Below are positions 30,008-37,928 of a stretch of DNA of 64,000 bases, piece after piece. Numbering within the stretch: position 1 is the stretch's first letter; each line of letters starts with the position of its first letter. The DNA comes from Pseudoflavonifractor sp. An44. Lineage in GTDB: Bacteria; Bacillota; Clostridia; Oscillospirales; Oscillospiraceae. The stretch covers positions 62,001 to 126,000 of the forward strand of contig NZ_NFIH01000006.1 of the NCBI RefSeq assembly GCF_002161675.1. Reading direction: 5' to 3'. Position numbers and translations under genes: made by a program. The notes under the pieces were generated by a model that saw only the letters and a program-made list of their open reading frames with translations, did no database searches and was not told the DNA's origin.

Positions 30008-30690
30008 TACATCTGGAATCATTGACTAAAACATATGCTCCGAATACACAGGCCCAGGTGGAAGCTCTTCGGGGAATTTGTCTGGACATTTCGGAAGGAG
30101 AGTTCTGTGCCATCGTTGGAACCTCCGGCTCCGGAAAAAGTACGCTGCTGCATATTCTCGGCTGTTTGGATGTCCCCACCAGCGGCCGATACTATCTGGA
30201 CAGTCAAGAGGTCTCCACCCTCAACGAACGCAAGCGGGCCAGGATTCGAAACCAGTACATCGGCATTGTCCTTCAGGAATTCGGACTTCTGCCCCAGCGG
30301 ACCGTCATAGAAAATGTAGCCTTACCTCTATATTTCGACCAATCTGCCCACCTCTCTTATTCCCAGCGCAAACAACGGGTTCAGGAGGTACTAACCCAAG
30401 TAGGTTTGGAGTCCAAGCTCAACACGCTGGTCTCCCAGCTCTCCGGCGGACAGAAGCAGCGGGTGGCCATTGCCAGGGCCATCATCAATCACCCAAAGCT
30501 TCTCTTAGCCGATGAGCCCACCGGAGCCCTAGACCAGAAAACAGCAGGAGAGATTATGGAGTTGTTTTCCGCCCTGTCACACACCGGGGTCACCATTCTC
30601 TTGGTCACTCATGACAAGAACATTGCGCAGCAGTGCCGCCGGGTACTTCACATCGAAGACGGGCTGCTGGCAGATGCCGGACAACCATGA
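29998..30690 (+). CDS. MacB/LolD-type ABC transporter ATP-binding protein
   Basis: A 230-residue ATPase. Walker A is VGTSGSGKSTLLHILGCLDV, the Q-loop is GIVLQEFGLLPQRTV, the signature is SQLSGGQKQRVAIARAIINH, Walker B is LLLADEPTGALDQKT, and the switch His is in LLVTHDKNIA. The LDVPTSG and DEPTGALD wording is typical of the MacB/LolD group that pairs with FtsX-like permeases. It ends the locus and is followed by a terminator. Confidence 0.88.
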   Translation: MALIHLESLTKTYAPNTQAQVEALRGICLDISEGEFCAIVGTSGSGKSTLLHILGCLDVPTSGRYYLDSQEVSTLNERKRARIRNQYIGIVLQEFGLLPQRTVIENVALPLYFDQSAHLSYSQRKQRVQEVLTQVGLESKLNTLVSQLSGGQKQRVAIARAIINHPKLLLADEPTGALDQKTAGEIMELFSALSHTGVTILLVTHDKNIAQQCRRVLHIEDGLLADAGQP

Positions 30691-30693
30691 AAG

Positions 30694-30732
30694 AAGCCCA
30701 TGCAGACCATGTCTATGGCCTGCATGGGCTTT
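30694..30732 (+). terminator. Terminator of the peptide/ABC locus
   Basis: A 12-bp stem (AAGCCCATGCAG / CTGCATGGGCTT) begins 4 nt after the ATPase stop and is followed by TGATTCTTTTC. Confidence 0.75.
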
Positions 30733-30766
30733 GATTCTTTTCTCTCAAGCTGTAGCAACTACACTC

Positions 30767-31078
30767 CTACGCCATGGGCAGTTCCACCACCGTCTTGCCT
30801 CCGGGATTGGAGTATTTTCTGGCGTTATCCAGGAGGATGTCCACCACCTGGCGCAGCTCCACCTGATTGCCCCGCACGGTGACGTGCTCCTCCCCCCGGC
30901 TGTCCAGGGCCAAGCCCTGTTCAAAAAAGACCACCTCATAGCTCATGGTCTCCTGGTCCACCAGCTCGCCCAGGTCCACGTCCTCATAAGGTCGTGCACA
31001 GCGATGATGCCGTGGCAGCTGCTGCGGATGTGCCAACACCAGCTGTGACCGCCGCCCTGACCCGGGGTGTTCTCTCAT
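30767..31078 (-). pseudogene. Sensor histidine kinase fragment
   Basis: The minus-strand frame includes DVDLGELVDQETMSYEVVFF and then VELRQVVDILLDNARKYSNP, the N-box of a HATPase domain, and stops after VVELPMA. The upstream part (about 30990-31078) does not continue the kinase in this frame. The HisKA domain, sensor and rest of the ATPase are absent, so this is a scrap of a deleted kinase gene. Together with the two flanking terminators it explains the gap at 30691-31141. Confidence 0.65.
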
Positions 31079-31089
31079 ATATCAAAACA

Positions 31090-31125
31090 CTGACGCACAG
31101 TCCAAAGCGGTGGACTGTGCGTCAG
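31090..31125. terminator. Terminator after the DHHW-protein gene
   Basis: A perfect 15-bp stem (CTGACGCACAGTCCA / TGGACTGTGCGTCAG) with loop AAGCGG lies 17 nt after the stop of the minus-strand DHHW gene. Confidence 0.75.
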
Positions 31126-31141
31126 GCAATTCTATGAAGTT

Positions 31142-32257
31142 TTAGCGGCTCATGACAAAGAGGTTGGACTCGGTGGAGAAGTTGGAGACAGAATAGAGCA
31201 CCAACACCTGGTCGATGCCGTTTTCCTCCACATATTCCTTGACCGAGTTCAGGTTGTAGCGCACATCGAACAGGTGCACCTCCTGGTAGCTCTGGGCCAG
31301 GAAGGGAGCCAGGGAATCCGCGTAGGAGTCCCGGATCACCAGCAGCTTGCCGCCCTGGGCCTGGGGATTTTCCAACACGGCCAGAGGCTTGTTGCCCCCC
31401 AGGAACATGGAGTACTTGTCCTTTTTCTCCAAATAACTCTTGTCGTACAGCACCCCGGGCTCAGGCTGGCCCTTGGGATAGGCCGTCACGGTGATGCCCT
31501 CTTCGCTGACCCAGGTGTAGAGCTCGTCGGGTTTCACCCAGCCCGCTCCGCTGGAGGAGTAGGTGGTGCCGTAGAAGGAGTCGCTCACTCGGGTGGGCTC
31601 CCCTTCCGGGGTCACCGTCTCCACACCCATGGCCTGGTTCAGGGCCTCATAGCCCTGGAAGGCTCCGAAGAGGCTCCAGTGGTGGTCGGTGCGGTAGAAC
31701 ACATCGTCCCCGCTGAAGGCATCCCGCAGGTCAATGTCCGTCACGTCCTCCCCGGTGAGGTCCATGGACTCCTGAATGGTGGCCCCGTCGTCCACCAGGG
31801 GTGCCCGGTGGGGCAGGCGGTCGGCCCACACGTAGCTCTTGTCCGGGATGAGGGCGAAGTACACAGGTACCTCCACATTGGCCCCCAGCTGGTTGACGTA
31901 GCCCACCCGACGGGCCAGGTCGTCCTCCGATGGCTTGGTGTACTGGGCAAAGAGGGTCTGGCCATCGGTGCCCAGGTAGACCCCGTTGTTCTCCTGCTTG
32001 CCCACCAGCCGCTCGCACCAGGCCTTGAGCTGAATCCAGCCGTCCCGCAGGGGGAACTGGTCGATGACGTACTGCTCAAAGTCCTTCATAAACTCGCCGG
32101 ACTTCAAGGTGGACAGCGTGGGGGCCTCGAACTTGGCCAGATAGCGGTTCTCCTGCTGGGAGAAGTCCCGGTCGGGGGAGATCAGAAGCGCCGCCCCAAA
32201 GCCAAAGATGAACACGCAGAAGAGAGCGGTAATGAATGCAGCATACTTTTTACTCAC
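31142..32257 (-). CDS. DHHW motif protein (AlgX/DltD-like acyltransfer partner)
   Basis: A 371-residue protein. One N-terminal helix (FITALFCVFIFGFGAALLI) anchors an extracytoplasmic SGNH-like domain. The family box DHHW is visible in VFYRTDHHWSLFGAFQGYEA, and VIRDSYADSLAPFLAQSY carries a candidate catalytic Ser. DHHW proteins are encoded with MBOAT acyltransferases. They are thought to act with them in O-acetylating or otherwise acylating secreted polysaccharide or wall polymer. It starts 14 nt after the MBOAT gene. The acceptor polymer is unknown. Confidence 0.85.
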   Translation of the reverse strand: MSKKYAAFITALFCVFIFGFGAALLISPDRDFSQQENRYLAKFEAPTLSTLKSGEFMKDFEQYVIDQFPLRDGWIQLKAWCERLVGKQENNGVYLGTDGQTLFAQYTKPSEDDLARRVGYVNQLGANVEVPVYFALIPDKSYVWADRLPHRAPLVDDGATIQESMDLTGEDVTDIDLRDAFSGDDVFYRTDHHWSLFGAFQGYEALNQAMGVETVTPEGEPTRVSDSFYGTTYSSSGAGWVKPDELYTWVSEEGITVTAYPKGQPEPGVLYDKSYLEKKDKYSMFLGGNKPLAVLENPQAQGGKLLVIRDSYADSLAPFLAQSYQEVHLFDVRYNLNSVKEYVEENGIDQVLVLYSVSNFSTESNLFVMSR

Positions 32258-32271
32258 AGCGGTTCACCTCC

Positions 32272-33672
32272 TTAGAATCGGAAATAGAGGAAGGGGTTGT
32301 AGGTGCCGTCCACCAGATAGGCGGTGGCCACCACAAGGGCCAGGCACACCAGCACCGGCAGGGCGGGCTTCCACACCTTGGCGGGAATCTTGTACCACAC
32401 CTTGGCCGCCAAGGGAGTGGCGGCCACACAGGCGACCACCAGCATGGGCAGGTAGTTGAAGAGGTAGTACAGGGCATCCCCATTCACCAGACTCACGCCA
32501 ATGCCGAACATGGCCTTGAGGTAGAGGCCCATGGCGGTGAAGTCCTCCACGGCGAAGATGGCCCAGCCCACCACCACGATGAAGATCCCGTAGAGGTGCG
32601 CCAGTGCGGCGGGGGCTTTTTTCAGGTACTTGCCCAGCCACAGCTTTTCCAGCATGATGAAGACGAAATAGTACAGACCCCAGATGAGGAAGTTCCAGCT
32701 GGCCCCGTGCCAGATGCCGGTGGCGGCCCACACGATGAGCAGGTTGAACATCAATCGGCCCTTGCCCACCCGGTTGCCGCCCAGGGGGATATACAGATAA
32801 TCCCGGAACCAGTTGCCCAGGGAAATGTGCCACCGCCGCCAGAACTCGGTGGCGGATTTGGAGATATAGGGGTAGTTGAAGTTCTCCATAAACTCAAAGC
32901 CCAGCATCCGACCCATGCCGATGGCCATGTCCGAATAACCGGAGAAGTCAAAGTACAGCTGGAGAGAGAAGGCAACAATGCCCAGCCATGCTCCCAGGGT
33001 GGTCAGCTCCGCCCCCGGTGTGGCCAGATACACGTCCCACAGCTTGCCCAGGTTGTTGGCCAGCAGCACCTTTTTGGCCAGACCCACGCAAAACCGCTGC
33101 ACACCCAGGGCAAACCGCTCTACCGTGTGGTCCCGGTGCTCCAGCTGGGCATCCAGGTCCTTATACTGAAGGATGGGGCCGGCAATGAGCTGTGGAAACA
33201 AGGTGACGAAGGTACCGAAGGTGATGAGGTTCTTCTGCACCCGGGAGTCCCCCCGGTACACGTCAATGGTATAGCTCATGGTCTGGAAGGTGTAGAAGGA
33301 GATGCCGATGGGCAGCTCCAGCCCAAACTGGGGCATGATGTCCAGGCCCAATCCCGCCAGCGACTTGGCCAGGAAGTCCCAGTACTTGAAAAAGCCCAGC
33401 AGCGCCAGGTTGAACACCACCGACAGAGCCACAGCGATCTTGGCCCCCCGCTGGTTTTCCCTTTGTTTGCATCGGGTCACCACCAGGCCAAATACATAGT
33501 TGGCGGTGATGTTGACCAGCATGATGATGATATACACCGGCTCGCCCCAGCCGTAAAAAATCAGGTTTACCACCATCAGCACCAGATTTCTCCACTTCAA
33601 AGGAGAAATGTAGTACAAAAGCAGCACCATGGGCAGATATAAGAACAAAAAATAAGGGGTAGAGAATACCAC
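32272..33672 (-). CDS. MBOAT family membrane O-acyltransferase
   Basis: A 466-residue multi-pass protein. It starts VVFSTPYFLFLYLPMVLLLY, the usual AlgI/DltB opening, and includes the AlgI-like LELPIGISFYTFQTMSYTID and the region around the catalytic His (TGIWHGASWNFLIWGLYYF). The open frame reaches 33693, but TGAGGTGA lies 5 nt before GTG 33672, which matches where relatives begin. It moves acyl groups from cytoplasmic donors to an extracytoplasmic polymer, with the DHHW partner downstream. Confidence 0.9.
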   Translation of the reverse strand: MVFSTPYFLFLYLPMVLLLYYISPLKWRNLVLMVVNLIFYGWGEPVYIIIMLVNITANYVFGLVVTRCKQRENQRGAKIAVALSVVFNLALLGFFKYWDFLAKSLAGLGLDIMPQFGLELPIGISFYTFQTMSYTIDVYRGDSRVQKNLITFGTFVTLFPQLIAGPILQYKDLDAQLEHRDHTVERFALGVQRFCVGLAKKVLLANNLGKLWDVYLATPGAELTTLGAWLGIVAFSLQLYFDFSGYSDMAIGMGRMLGFEFMENFNYPYISKSATEFWRRWHISLGNWFRDYLYIPLGGNRVGKGRLMFNLLIVWAATGIWHGASWNFLIWGLYYFVFIMLEKLWLGKYLKKAPAALAHLYGIFIVVVGWAIFAVEDFTAMGLYLKAMFGIGVSLVNGDALYYLFNYLPMLVVACVAATPLAAKVWYKIPAKVWKPALPVLVCLALVVATAYLVDGTYNPFLYFRF

Positions 33673-33712
33673 GGCAGTCACCTCAGTTGACAAAATCGCT
33701 CTTTATAAGGTA

Positions 33713-33745
33713 ACACGGGGTGCTGCCAAATGCAACACCCCGTGT
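33713..33745 (-). terminator. Hairpin between the DUF4358 and MBOAT genes
   Basis: ACACGGGGTG pairs with CACCCCGTGT over a 13-nt loop. On the minus strand there is no strong T-run after it, so it may be a partial terminator or processing stem between the lipoprotein and acyltransferase genes. Confidence 0.5.
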
Positions 33746-33823
33746 GGGCCTGTTGGGTAGCCTGGCTAAATTTCTGCCAAATGCTCAAATTGTGAGGGCG
33801 CAACAGGCGGTTGACCGGAACAA

Positions 33824-34324
33824 TTAGGCAAACAGGCCGTTGAAGGCCTCCACGATGGCGTCCTTGTCCTCGCTGACGATCACGGCCACGTAGTTGCCCT
33901 TCTCCACGATCTCGGCGTTGTTGGTCCAGATCTCAGCGGTCTCAGGATAGAAGGCGCCACCGCCCACCATGGCATCCATGCGAGCCTGGAAAATCTCCTT
34001 GACCTTGGCCACGTCATCGGCGTTCTTGGTCTGCACCAGCACCATCTCGGTGTTTTTAATGCCCATCATGGACACGTAGGGCAGGCACTGCTCCAGGTCC
34101 AGGTCGCTCAGGCCAACATAGCTGGTGTCCAGAATCTGCTTGCCCATGTCCTCGTTGGTGTCCAGCAGGGGGGGCATCAGCTGCTCGGAGACGTACTTCT
34201 CCGCAAAGGCGGCCAGGTCCACGGGCTCGGGAGTGGCGGTGGGCTTAGCGGCGGTGTTGCCGCAGGCAACCAGGGCGACGGCCATCATGGCGGCCATGGC
34301 AAGCGTCACGATCTTCTTCAACAT
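33824..34324 (-). CDS. DUF4358 domain lipoprotein
   Basis: A 166-residue lipoprotein. The signal peptide LAMAAMMAVALVACGNTAAK has the lipobox ALVAC. The mature part contains the DUF4358 pattern: YVSMMGIKNTEMVLVQTKNA, then VKEIFQARMDAM and the C-terminal NYVAVIVSEDKDAIVEAFN. DUF4358 genes commonly accompany MBOAT/DHHW genes in clostridia, as here. It probably acts at the outer membrane face alongside them; its role is unknown. Confidence 0.82.
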   Translation of the reverse strand: MLKKIVTLAMAAMMAVALVACGNTAAKPTATPEPVDLAAFAEKYVSEQLMPPLLDTNEDMGKQILDTSYVGLSDLDLEQCLPYVSMMGIKNTEMVLVQTKNADDVAKVKEIFQARMDAMVGGGAFYPETAEIWTNNAEIVEKGNYVAVIVSEDKDAIVEAFNGLFA

Positions 34325-34620
34325 GTTGCAGTTCTCCTTACTTTATATGTTTTCTAAATTTCTCTGGCGGGTCAGTCCTCCCTGTCCTCGCCGTACACTT
34401 GGACGCATGAGGCGGGCAAAAAGTTCCCTATCTGCACAAAATTTTTCACTTTCCATTTTCAGTAAGTATCTTGCAAGATGTAAAATCTATATTTTTGTTA
34501 AATTTTATCAATAGTTAAAATATGTATTGTTAAAAAATCCACTATTTTATGCGATTTTCATAGTTTTTTCTTTGGCTCGAAAAAAAGTTATTTTTTTTGC
34601 TGTTTTCCCCATTTTTTCTC
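34325..34620. other. AT-rich divergent intergenic region
   Basis: The gap between the DUF4358 gene (-) and trmL (+). It is rich in T and A tracts, especially 34430-34620, and must hold the DUF4358 promoter. I find no additional gene or structured element. Confidence 0.5.
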
Positions 34621-34649
34621 TTGTAATTTGGTTCATAAACGAATATAAT
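34621..34649 (+). promoter_or_regulatory. Promoter of trmL
   Basis: TTGTAA (34621-34626), a 17-bp spacer and TATAAT (34644-34649). AAGGAGGAG follows before ATG 34673. Confidence 0.7.
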
Positions 34650-34672
34650 GTCCATGGTTGAAGGAGGAGATT

Positions 34673-35161
34673 ATGGTCAATATTGTTTTGGTGGAACCTG
34701 AAATTCCACAGAATTGCGGAAATATCGCTCGCACTTGTGCAGCCACCCGCTGCCATTTGCATTTGATCGAACCTCTGGGATTCGACATCAGTGAAAAAGC
34801 CGTGCGCCGGGCCGGACTGGATTACTGGCCTATGGTGGAGTTGACGGTATACCGCGATTTGGACGACTTTTTCTCCCAACATCCCCAGCCCGAGCTGTGG
34901 CTGGCCACCACAAAAGCGCCCCGGGACTACTCCGATGTGTCCTTTTCCGACGGTTGTTGGCTGTTTTTCGGCAAAGAGACCGCCGGACTGCCCCAGTGGC
35001 TGCGGGAGCGCTACCGGGACCGCTGCATCCGCATCCCCATGCGGGAGGATGCCCGGAGCCTGAACCTGTCCAACTCGGTGGCCATCCTCACCTACGAGGC
35101 CTTGAAACAGCAAGGCTTTCCCGGCTTGTCCGGGAAAGGCTCGATGGCCAAGGCCGAGTAA
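34673..35161 (+). CDS. trmL: tRNA (cytidine(34)-2'-O)-methyltransferase TrmL
   Basis: A 162-residue SPOUT methyltransferase that 2'-O-methylates the wobble base of certain Leu tRNAs using SAM. It has NIVLVEPEIPQNCGNIARTC at the start, LWLATTKAPRDYSDVSF in the middle, and the knotted SAM site FGKETAGLPQWL followed by RIPMREDARSLNLSNSVAIL. AAGGAGGAG lies 5 nt before the ATG. The last 20 codons are duplicated, with changes, 172 bp downstream. Confidence 0.93.
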   Translation: MVNIVLVEPEIPQNCGNIARTCAATRCHLHLIEPLGFDISEKAVRRAGLDYWPMVELTVYRDLDDFFSQHPQPELWLATTKAPRDYSDVSFSDGCWLFFGKETAGLPQWLRERYRDRCIRIPMREDARSLNLSNSVAILTYEALKQQGFPGLSGKGSMAKAE

Positions 35162-35272
35162 GCCCGCCCCCGGCGGGCCGCCGCTGGTGCGGCGGAGCAG
35201 GACGGAATTCACTTCCGGCCTGCGCATATAAAATCCTCGGGGGTCCCCACAAAACAGGTTTTGTGGGGGTAG
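35162..35272 (+). other. GC-rich hairpin segment between the duplicated trmL ends
   Basis: Contains stems CCCGCC/GGCGGG, GCCGCCG/CGGCGG and CCCCACAAAAC/TTTTGTGGGG. It lies exactly between the trmL 3' end and its duplicate. No frame shows protein similarity. Confidence 0.5.
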
Positions 35273-35332
35273 CCTGAAACAGCAAGGCTTCCCTGGTCTG
35301 TCTGGGACAGGCAGTATGGCTGAGGACGGATG
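35273..35332 (+). repeat. Duplicate of the trmL 3' end
   Basis: These 60 bp repeat 35101-35160 at about 75% identity. In frame they encode LKQQGFPGLSGTGSMAEDG then TGA, against LKQQGFPGLSGKGSMAKAE then TAA in trmL. The offset is 172 bp. The conserved reading frame shows that both came from a gene end. Confidence 0.75.
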
Positions 35333-35443
35333 ATTTTTGTTCGCAATGGGATTGCGAAAGCGCAGGGTGTTCCCCACCCTGCAACCCAATTTTATATACC
35401 ATTAAGGTAATATTTTCCCTGTTACTTTGAAAGGAGCCTGAAC

Positions 35444-36637
35444 ATGAACTACAACAAAAAGACTGTCAAGGATCTGGATGTAAAGGGCAAAAAGGTGCTG
35501 TGCCGCTGCGACTTCAACGTCCCCCAGGACAAGGCCACCGGTGCCATTACTGACGACAAGCGTATCGTGGCTGCTCTGCCCACTCTGAAGTACCTGCTGG
35601 AGCAGGGCGCTGCTGTCATCGCCTGCTCTCACCTGGGCAAGCCCAAGGGCGAGCGGAAGGAGTCCCTGACTCTGGCTCCTGTTGCCAAGCGCCTGAGCGA
35701 GCTGCTGGGCTGCGAGGTCATCTTCGCCAACGACACCATCGGTGAGGACGCCAAGGCCAAGGCCGCTGCTCTCCAGCCCGGTCAGATCATGCTGCTGGAG
35801 AACCTCCGCTTCGACATCCGCGAGGAGAAGAACGATCCTGAGTTCGCTAAGGCTCTGGCTGATATGGCCGAGGTGTACGTGTCCGACGCCTTCGGCACCG
35901 TGCACCGCGCTCACGCCTCCACCGCCGGCGTGGCCGCTTACCTGCCCGCCGTGTCCGGCTTCCTGATCGAGAAGGAGCTGGAGATCATGGGCGGCGCTCT
36001 GGCCAACCCCAAGCGTCCTCTGGTTGCCATTCTGGGCGGCGCTAAGGTCTCTTCCAAGATCGGCGTCATCAACAACCTGCTGGACATCGCTGACACCATC
36101 ATCATCGGCGGCGGCATGGCCTACACCTTCATCAAGGCTATGGGCGGCACCGTGGGCACCTCCCTGCTGGAGGAGGACCGTCTGGACTACTGCAAGGAGA
36201 TGATGGCCAAGGCCAAGGAGAAGGGCGTGAAGTTCCTGCTGCCCGTGGACACTCTGTGTGCTGCTGAGTTCTCCGCTGACGCCACTCCCGAGCTGGTGGA
36301 CACCATGGCCATTCCCGACGACCGCATGGGCATGGACATCGGCCCCAAGACCATCGCTCTGTTCTCCGACGCCGTGAAGGACGCCGGCACCGTGATCTGG
36401 AACGGCCCCATGGGCGTGTTCGAGTTCCCCGCTTTCGCTGAGGGCACCCGCGCTCTGGCCAAGGCTCTGGCCGAGACCAACGCCATCACCATCGTGGGCG
36501 GCGGCGACTCCGCTGCTGCTGTGGCTCAGCTGGGCTTCGCCGACAAGATGACCCACATCTCCACCGGCGGCGGCGCCTCTCTGGAGTTCCTGGAGGGCAA
36601 GGAGCTGCCCGGCGTTGCCTGCCTGCTGGACAAGTAA
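35444..36637 (+). CDS. pgk: Phosphoglycerate kinase
   Basis: A 397-residue glycolytic enzyme that makes ATP from 1,3-bisphosphoglycerate. Visible motifs: [16 protein letters not shown] (RxDFNVP), [64 protein letters not shown] and the nucleotide-site [20 protein letters not shown] precedes the ATG. It is the first gene of the pgk-tpiA-gpmI-eno cluster; gap is not in this window. Codon use (many GCT, CTG, CGC) differs from neighbours in the way expected for highly expressed genes. A folded repeat follows the stop. Confidence 0.97.
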   Translation: MNYNKKTVKDLDVKGKKVLCRCDFNVPQDKATGAITDDKRIVAALPTLKYLLEQGAAVIACSHLGKPKGERKESLTLAPVAKRLSELLGCEVIFANDTIGEDAKAKAAALQPGQIMLLENLRFDIREEKNDPEFAKALADMAEVYVSDAFGTVHRAHASTAGVAAYLPAVSGFLIEKELEIMGGALANPKRPLVAILGGAKVSSKIGVINNLLDIADTIIIGGGMAYTFIKAMGGTVGTSLLEEDRLDYCKEMMAKAKEKGVKFLLPVDTLCAAEFSADATPELVDTMAIPDDRMGMDIGPKTIALFSDAVKDAGTVIWNGPMGVFEFPAFAEGTRALAKALAETNAITIVGGGDSAAAVAQLGFADKMTHISTGGGASLEFLEGKELPGVACLLDK

Positions 36638-36641
36638 TTAA

Positions 36642-36783
36642 CGAAGCGTTGAGGATAGACGCATAGGGGAGCTAAACCCAAAGCGGATGGGCAAAGCCCA
36701 GGGGTGGCGCACTTACCGCCCCGGGTTTGCCCGAAGTCGGCGGGTTTAGTGACCCGGCCATGCGTCCAATCCGAGCGTGACAA
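36642..36783 (+). repeat. Folded glycolytic-operon repeat family 1, copy 1 (pgk-tpiA)
   Basis: About 140 nt starting near GAAGCGT and ending GAGCGTGACAA. One long stem-loop: GACGCAT/ATGCGTC, then CTAAACCC/GGGTTTAG, then GGGCAAA/TTTGCCC and an apical stem. Copies 2 and 3 follow tpiA. Here the second stem is CTAAACCC/GGGTTTAG, where copy 2 has CTAAGCCC/GGGCTTAG. That is a paired substitution, so the fold is conserved. It fills most of the 184-bp pgk-tpiA gap. Confidence 0.88.
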
Positions 36784-36821
36784 TATGCTCGACCCCTATA
36801 CAGAAAGGACGACTCAATCTT

Positions 36822-37598
36822 ATGAACCTGAAATATCGTAAGACCATCATCGCCGGCAACTGGAAGATGAACAAGACCCTGTCCGAGACCCGCGCCTACG
36901 CCGAGGCCATCAAGCCCCAGCTGGGCAAGCACAAGTGGTGCGAAGTGGTGCTGTGTGTTCCCGCTGTGAACATCCCCGGCGCCGTGAAGCTGTTCAAGGA
37001 CACCCGTCTGGCCATCGGCGGCGAGAACTGCCACTACGAGGCCTCCGGTGCTTTCACCGGTGAGGTCACCGTGGAGATGCTCAAGGAAGTGGGCGCCAAG
37101 TACGTCATCATCGGCCACTCCGAGCGCCGTCAGTACTACAACGAGACCGACCTGACCGTCAACAAGAAGGTCCACGCCGCCCTGGAGGCCGGTCTGCGTC
37201 CCATCGTGTGCGTGGGCGAGAGCCTGGAGCAGCGCGAGCTGGACGTCACCGAGGAGCTGATCACCTATCAGGTGAAGATCGCTCTGGCTGGCCTGACTGA
37301 GAGCCAGGTGCGCCGCGTGGTCATCGCCTACGAGCCCATCTGGGCCATCGGCACCGGCAAGACCGCCACTGCCGAGCAGGCTGGCGCTGTGTGCTCCCAC
37401 ATCCGCGGCGTGATCCGCAAGCTGTACGGCGCCCGCGTGGCCCGTGCCGTCACCATCCAGTACGGTGGCTCCATGAACGCCAAGAATGCCGCTGAGCTGC
37501 TGGCTCAGCCCGACATCGACGGCGGCCTCATCGGCGGCGCTGCCCTGAAGCCCGACGACTTCATGGCTATCATCAACGCCGCTAACCAGGAAGCGTAA
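36822..37598 (+). CDS. tpiA: Triose-phosphate isomerase
   Basis: A 258-residue enzyme interconverting dihydroxyacetone phosphate and glyceraldehyde 3-phosphate. It has [11 protein letters not shown] (active-site Asn/Lys), the catalytic His in [12 protein letters not shown], the catalytic Glu in [13 protein letters not shown] (loop 6) and the phosphate-binding IQYGGSMN and [13 protein letters not shown] 36822 is used; the frame upstream lies in the repeat. The ribosome-binding site (AAAGGA) is rather far. The last codons (CAGGAAGCGTAA) recur twice downstream as part of a tandem repeat. Confidence 0.97.
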   Translation: MNLKYRKTIIAGNWKMNKTLSETRAYAEAIKPQLGKHKWCEVVLCVPAVNIPGAVKLFKDTRLAIGGENCHYEASGAFTGEVTVEMLKEVGAKYVIIGHSERRQYYNETDLTVNKKVHAALEAGLRPIVCVGESLEQRELDVTEELITYQVKIALAGLTESQVRRVVIAYEPIWAIGTGKTATAEQAGAVCSHIRGVIRKLYGARVARAVTIQYGGSMNAKNAAELLAQPDIDGGLIGGAALKPDDFMAIINAANQEA

Positions 37599-37900
37599 GG
37601 ATAGACGCATAGGGTCGCTAAGCCCAGAGCGGATGGGCAAAGCCCAGGGGCGGCGCACTGACCGCACCGGGTTTGCCCGGAGTCGGTGGGCTTAGAGGCC
37701 CGGCCATGCGTCCAATCCGAGCGTGACAACAGGAAGCGTAAGGATAGACGCATAGGGCCGCTAAGGACAGAGCGGATGGGCAAAGCCCAAGAACGGTGTA
37801 CCTTCCGTTCTGGGTTTGCCCGGAGTCGCCGGACTTAGGGGCCCGGCTATGCGTCCAATCCGAGCGTGACAACAGGAAGCGTAAGGAACGACGCATAGCC
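37587..37900 (+). repeat. Tandem 143-bp folded repeat (family 1, copies 2 and 3 plus a partial unit)
   Basis: CAGGAAGCGTAA occurs at 37587, 37730 and 37873, so the period is exactly 143 bp twice. The first occurrence is the end of tpiA. Each full unit then carries a long stem-loop. Copy 2: GACGCAT/ATGCGTC, CTAAGCCCA/TGGGCTTAG, GGGCAAA/TTTGCCC, apical GGGGCGG/CCGCACC. Copy 3: same base and GGGCAAA stem, apical AGAACGG/CCGTTCT, with the CTAAG stem partly disrupted. A third, truncated unit runs into the gpmI upstream region. This accounts for the 330-bp tpiA-gpmI gap. Confidence 0.92.
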
Positions 37901-37928
37901 AAACACTTTGATATTGTGAGGCTTAGTC

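Noticed and set aside
37587-37900. CRISPR array
   Set aside because: Only two and a partial 143-bp units exist, with internal folding and no short repeat/variable spacer pattern and no cas genes anywhere in the window.
36526-37902. Short repeated protein-like frames (containing [10 protein letters not shown]-type words) across the pgk-gpmI gaps
   Set aside because: They are translations of the folded intergenic repeat and have no start signals of their own.
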